In this document: positions 60,745 to 64,000 of the stretch, piece by piece
How the letters are laid out: each line of letters opens with the position of its first letter
Position numbering within the stretch: position 1 is the first letter of the stretch
Assembly (NCBI GenBank): GCA_965221555.1
Contig: OZ244895.1
Coordinates: forward strand, 2,852,001 to 2,916,000
DNA from: JAJEAD01 sp965221555
GTDB taxonomy: Bacteria > Pseudomonadota > Gammaproteobacteria > HK1
DNA: 64,000 bases
Reading direction: 5' to 3'
Made by a program: the position numbers and the translations under genes
The notes under the pieces: model-generated
The model's input: the letters and a program-made list of their open reading frames with translations, nothing else
Database searches by the model: none
What the model was told of the DNA's origin: nothing

Positions 60745-62136
60745 ATGCCGGGCGCACATGCGGTGTACGGGCGCTGGGTGCAGGCCGGCGCGGGCGCGAA
60801 GGCGCCTGAGATGCGGACCGACGCCTACGTGGTGGTGGAGGACGGGCTCATCGCCGAGGTCTCGGACACCCGCCCGCGCGGGATCCCCGTCTATGAGATC
60901 CCGGATGCCTTCGTCCTTCCCGGTTTAGTCAACTGCCACAACCACTGCATGTCATCGGTGATGTTCCGTGGACTGACCGAGGACCGCTCCTCCGAGCACC
61001 CCGCCGAGGAGCTGGTCTACAGGATCCTGATGCCGCTCGGCGCCCTCGCGGTGGAGACCCTCTCGGACCGCGAGATGCGCGCGGTGATGGAGCTCGGGAT
61101 GGTCGAGATCATCAAGGGCGGCAGCACCACCCTGGTCGAGGTGTTTCGGGCGGGCGCGCGCGAGACCTTCGACGCCGCGATCGAGCTCGGCCTTCGTTTC
61201 TACGGCGCACTCTACGTGTTCTCTTCTTCCGATCTCGGGTTCTCGGAGAGCCGGATCACCTACGGGACGGCGGGCACCGAGGTCCGGGGCCTCGACATAG
61301 CGCTCGCCGCGCACCAGCGCTACCACGGCGCCGAAGACGACCGGATCCGGGTCGCGCTCGCCCCCCACGGCGCCGACACCTGCGGGCCGGACGTTCTGCG
61401 CGCGGTGCACCGTGCCGCGAAGAAGCTCGGCTGCCTCATGACCATCCACCTCGCCCAGAGCGCGCAGGAGGTGGAGAAGGTGGTGGCGGAGCACGGAGTG
61501 CGTCCCGCCGAGTATCTTGAGCGCTGCGGCGTGCTCGGGCCGCACCTCATCGCCGCCCACTGCATCTACTGCACCGACGAGGAGCTCGACATCCTGCGCC
61601 GCACCGACACCACGGTGGTGAGCTGCCCGCGCACCTTCTCCCGGACCGGTTTGAGCGCCGCGTACTCGCGCTTCGCCGACCGGGGGATCCGCACCGTCCT
61701 CGGCACCGACGGCTACAACATGGACTTCGTCACCGAGATGCGCGCGGCGGGCCTCACCTCGAAGCTCCACTTCAACGACGGCGGGAGCGCGAACGCGCAG
61801 GAGCTCGTCGAGGCGGGCACCCGCCGGGGCGCGGCGGCGCTCGGGCGCGACGACCTCGGCCGCATAGAGGCGGGGGCGCGCGCCGACCTCGTGGTGATCG
61901 ACATGGGCAAGCCCCACCTGCAGCCGGTGAGCGACCCCCTGCGCACCATGGTATGGAACGTGGACCGTGCGGACGTAGACGCCACCCTCGTCGACGGGCG
62001 CTACCTTGTCCGCGACGGCGCACTCCAGACCGGCGACGAGCGCGACATCGTGCGCCGCGGCGCGGCCGCGGTCGAGAAACTCTGGCGCGAGGCCCGCGCC
62101 CTGGGCCTCATGGACGAGCACTGGCAGGTCGCCTGA
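60745..62136 (+). CDS. Amidohydrolase / chlorohydrolase-family deaminase (TRZ/ATZ-like)
   Basis: Metal-dependent hydrolase of 463 aa. HxH ligands are His65/His67 (LVNCHNHCMSS), later metal histidines in TIHLAQS and AAHCIYC, and the aspartate in LGTDGYNMD. It is closest in outline to guanine/8-oxoguanine/MTA-type deaminases and s-triazine hydrolases. The start at 60745 has AAGGAGG 8 bp upstream. Being in the molybdenum hydroxylase operon it may deaminate or open the hydroxylated heterocycle. Confidence 0.86.
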   Translation: MPGAHAVYGRWVQAGAGAKAPEMRTDAYVVVEDGLIAEVSDTRPRGIPVYEIPDAFVLPGLVNCHNHCMSSVMFRGLTEDRSSEHPAEELVYRILMPLGALAVETLSDREMRAVMELGMVEIIKGGSTTLVEVFRAGARETFDAAIELGLRFYGALYVFSSSDLGFSESRITYGTAGTEVRGLDIALAAHQRYHGAEDDRIRVALAPHGADTCGPDVLRAVHRAAKKLGCLMTIHLAQSAQEVEKVVAEHGVRPAEYLERCGVLGPHLIAAHCIYCTDEELDILRRTDTTVVSCPRTFSRTGLSAAYSRFADRGIRTVLGTDGYNMDFVTEMRAAGLTSKLHFNDGGSANAQELVEAGTRRGAAALGRDDLGRIEAGARADLVVIDMGKPHLQPVSDPLRTMVWNVDRADVDATLVDGRYLVRDGALQTGDERDIVRRGAAAVEKLWREARALGLMDEHWQVA

Positions 62137-62218
62137 GAGCCCGACCCGGCCGCCTCTTCCCGGCGCCGGCCTGCCGAAGCCATCTTCCCGTATCGCGGCG
62201 CAAGGGCGACCCGGCCGC

Positions 62219-62319
62219 TCACTGGAGTTTCACCGCGGTACCACTCACGGTGACCATGAGCATCGACTTGCTGCCGCTTCCCAGGTGCTCGTAGTCGAGG
62301 TCCACTCCGACTACCGCCC
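62219..62319 (-). pseudogene. 3' fragment of ybjQ (UPF0145)
   Basis: Only the last 33 codons remain: AVVGVDLDYEHLGSGSKSML followed by MVTVSGTAVKLQ and a stop. This matches the C-terminal end of YbjQ-family proteins (AVVGIDIDYE..., MLMVSVSGTAVK). No start or N-terminal part is present: upstream of the fragment the reading frame runs into the antisense frame of the Rieske gene. It overlaps the end of the Rieske gene by about 9 bp, marking a deletion/insertion breakpoint. The surrounding 62137-62218 has nothing else. Confidence 0.75.
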
Positions 62320-63420
62320 CGGTTCGGTGTAGGGCGCGGGGGGCTCCACGCCGTTGAGGCGCCAGTTGAGGTAATGGCCGAAGTCCGCCACGACCCGCTC
62401 CATGGGCACGAGGCGCCCGGGGACGAAGTCGCCGGTGTAGCCACGCTGGACGCGCTCGCAGATCGCCTTGTCCTCGGGCAGGAAGTCCGGTTGCGTGTAT
62501 GCGGCGGCCTTGCCGAGGGTCCTGGCCATCCACTTGCCGAGACGGCCCCGGGGAGCGGCGGCTTCCTGGCGTGATGCGAAGGCGCCGCCGGTGTGGACGG
62601 CGCACCGGTGCGTTCCCATCGGGCGCACCGAGAGCCAGACGAAGGATTCCCGCGTGATGGCGCCGACGAAGCCCGGCGGCAGGCTGACGAGCGAGTAGTC
62701 TTCGTGACCGTGGTAGGTTCCGCCGGTGACGCTCGCCCGCGCCGATCCCGCGACGTAGTAGGTGCCCCGGGTAGGCGTGTACGGTTCCAGCGTCTTGGGA
62801 TGCACCTTGAACAGATGGTAGCTCTCCATCGCGTTCATGACGGCGACCTTCCAGTTGCACTCCCAGGTGTCCGTCGCCTCGATAGTCGGATCGTGACGCC
62901 ACTGGTGGATGCCTCGCGCGGTCACGTGGGGTTCGATCGCCGCGAAGCCTTCGGCAAGCGGCTCGACATCGGGATTGAGGCTTACGAACACGAGGCCGTG
63001 CCACGACTCGACCCGGTATGCGGGAAGGCAGTGCGCCGTCCAGTCGAGCGCGTCCTTTGGCGCGAAGGGCACCGCGGTCAGCCGCCCGGCGTCGTCGTAT
63101 GTCCAGGCGTGGTAGGGGCACTGGATGCGTCGGTCGTTGGTCGGCCCTTCGACGAGCAGGGTGCCGCGGTGGGCGCACAGATTCGACAGTGCCGCCAGCT
63201 CCCCCGCCTGGTTGCGCAGCAGCAGCACCGGCTGGTCACCGATCACGAGGGGAAGCTGGTCACCGGGCGCGGGGAGTGCATCCACCGTGGTCGCGAAGAC
63301 CCAGTCTCCGTGCCAGATTCTCTCCTTCTCTGCTGCCAGCCACTCCGGGTCCCGGTACGCGGCGGCGGGCAGCGCTCGGGCGGGATCCAGAGGCAGTGGG
63401 CCGGCTGCCGCGTACGCCAT
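62311..63420 (-). CDS. Rieske non-haem iron oxygenase, alpha subunit
   Basis: Ring- or alkyl-hydroxylating oxygenase of 369 aa. The Rieske cluster ligands are Cys82/His84 (LCAHRGT) and Cys101/His104 (CPYHAW). The mononuclear iron histidines are in NAMESYHLFKVHP, with the bridging Asp/Glu region before them. The group includes choline/carnitine-type monooxygenases and vanillate demethylases; no reductase gene is adjacent. The ATG at 63418-63420 (MAYAAAGPLPLD) is preferred because the upstream frame has no family similarity, although no strong ribosome-binding site is visible. The stop codon falls on the ybjQ fragment junction. Confidence 0.85.
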   Translation of the reverse strand: MAYAAAGPLPLDPARALPAAAYRDPEWLAAEKERIWHGDWVFATTVDALPAPGDQLPLVIGDQPVLLLRNQAGELAALSNLCAHRGTLLVEGPTNDRRIQCPYHAWTYDDAGRLTAVPFAPKDALDWTAHCLPAYRVESWHGLVFVSLNPDVEPLAEGFAAIEPHVTARGIHQWRHDPTIEATDTWECNWKVAVMNAMESYHLFKVHPKTLEPYTPTRGTYYVAGSARASVTGGTYHGHEDYSLVSLPPGFVGAITRESFVWLSVRPMGTHRCAVHTGGAFASRQEAAAPRGRLGKWMARTLGKAAAYTQPDFLPEDKAICERVQRGYTGDFVPGRLVPMERVVADFGHYLNWRLNGVEPPAPYTEPGR

Positions 63421-63704
63421 CCCGGTCAACCGGTACCGACCGCGCGCGCGGGAGCATCCGTCCCCCGCTTCACGGTGCGCATGAACGGAATCGAATTGTC
63501 GCGACGGGCGAGTGCCGCACGGGTCTCGGGATTCATTGCGCCTCCCCGGCAGGGCCGAGCGCGTGGTACGAAACGAAGGCCATGATTCGACTTCCCCGCG
63601 GTGCGCGCAAGTGTCAGGGAAAGCCTGGGCACTAGACCGGGCGGTGTCCCTCGTCGAGGATGGGCATGGACTATGAGGCAAACTCACCTTCAGGAGGCGG
63701 AATC

Positions 63705-64000
63705 ATGAGCGGCAGCAGTACAACGGTCATCCGCGATGCGGCGTGGATCGCGGCCTGGGACGGGCACCGGCACCGCTACCTGCGCGACGGCGATGTCGCC
63801 TTCACCGATGACCGCATCGTGCACGTCGGCGGCCGTTACGACGGGCCCTGCGACCTGCGCATCGACGGTGCGCGGCGCTTCGTGATGCCGGGCCTCGTCA
63901 ACATCCACTCTCATCCCCACACCGAGCCCGCCAACAAGGGGGTAAGGGAAGATCACGGTGTCCCCGAGATGTTCGACACCGGGCTCTACGAGCGCTCCTG
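63705..64000 (+). CDS. Amidohydrolase-family protein, N-terminal part (cut by window edge)
   Basis: First 98 codons of a gene running beyond the right edge. The ATG has AGGAGG 7 bp upstream. The product begins MSGSSTTVIRDAAWIAAWDG and reaches the first metal motif VMPGLVNIHSHPHTE (HxH near residue 70), typical of the TRZ/ATZ-like amidohydrolases. Divergent from the Rieske gene by about 280 bp, in which no other feature was recognised. It is probably a second hydrolase of the same catabolic cluster. Confidence 0.85.
   Translation, partial: MSGSSTTVIRDAAWIAAWDGHRHRYLRDGDVAFTDDRIVHVGGRYDGPCDLRIDGARRFVMPGLVNIHSHPHTEPANKGVREDHGVPEMFDTGLYERS

Noticed and set aside
63421..63687. N-terminal extension of the Rieske oxygenase by about 89 residues
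   Set aside because: The extension is Arg/Ser/Pro-rich without similarity to the family; the internal ATG matches the usual length.
1..64000. CRISPR arrays, rRNA operons, prophage or complete insertion sequences
   Set aside because: No regularly spaced repeats, no rRNA motifs, no phage structural genes and no transposase were seen.

Overview
The window is a very GC-rich chromosomal segment, best explained as a gammaproteobacterium. The evidence is zipA, a gammaproteobacterial division gene, packed as smc-zipA-ligA, and the run gyrA-mtnA-(mtaD)-ubiG-mupP/gph-yciK-GGDEF, an order also known from Pseudomonas. Abundant TRAP, ABC and MFS uptake and export genes, several Fe(II) and Rieske oxygenases and an SbmA/BacA-like protein suggest a heterotroph living on small organic nitrogen and carbon compounds. 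A marine or host-associated lifestyle is possible but not shown. No rRNA, tRNA, CRISPR array, complete insertion sequence or prophage was seen.

Layout. 1-7754: core block with gyrA (partial) and mtnA on the minus strand, then divergent mtaD, ubiG, a MupP/Gph phosphatase, a degenerate squalene-synthase-like protein, yciK and a diguanylate cyclase. 7938-14780 (minus): ligA, zipA, smc. 14932-20125: gluQ, a TauD-type dioxygenase, metC and a GMC oxidoreductase. 20171-28251: a purine module, made of a BMP-type nucleoside ABC importer, urate hydroxylase PuuD, OHCU decarboxylase UraD and a purine phosphoribosyltransferase. 28248-34999: an MFS carrier, hflX and a heterodimeric ABC exporter. 35695-37257: an unrecognised secreted protein with its own terminator. 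37866-42167: an EmrAB-like efflux pair and a cobalt-type nitrile hydratase operon with its accessory gene. 42188-49449: a LysR regulator divergent from a TRAP transporter, followed by a split transketolase and a 3-hydroxyisobutyrate-type dehydrogenase. 49795-52959: a GFA-like protein, a PhyH dioxygenase and a short SbmA/BacA protein. 53161-56490 (minus): serA-serC-DUF1015. 56755-64000: a three-subunit molybdenum hydroxylase with a MoaD/ThiS-like protein, two amidohydrolases (one cut by the window edge), a Rieske oxygenase and a fragment of ybjQ.

Functional themes. The left block can recycle methylthioadenosine (MtaD then MtnA). Purines appear to be imported and either salvaged (phosphoribosyltransferase) or degraded through urate (PuuD, UraD). 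The molybdenum hydroxylase and amidohydrolases at the right end could feed similar chemistry on an N-heterocycle. The TRAP-transketolase-dehydrogenase operon looks like an uncharacterised route for a short sugar acid or ketose.

The strongest non-genic signal is a family of dispersed intergenic repeats: seven clear copies and one decayed copy. They are 164-298 bp long, have about 20-bp terminal inverted repeats (consensus CCCGGATGTTTCACCGATTT) and, in the best copies, perfect 4-bp YTAR flanks. They behave like a MITE. There is a short form and a long form, the latter carrying an extra hairpin-rich module of about 110 bp. Copies sit against the stop codons of three genes and one lies inside the TRAP operon. 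No transposase gene is in the window.
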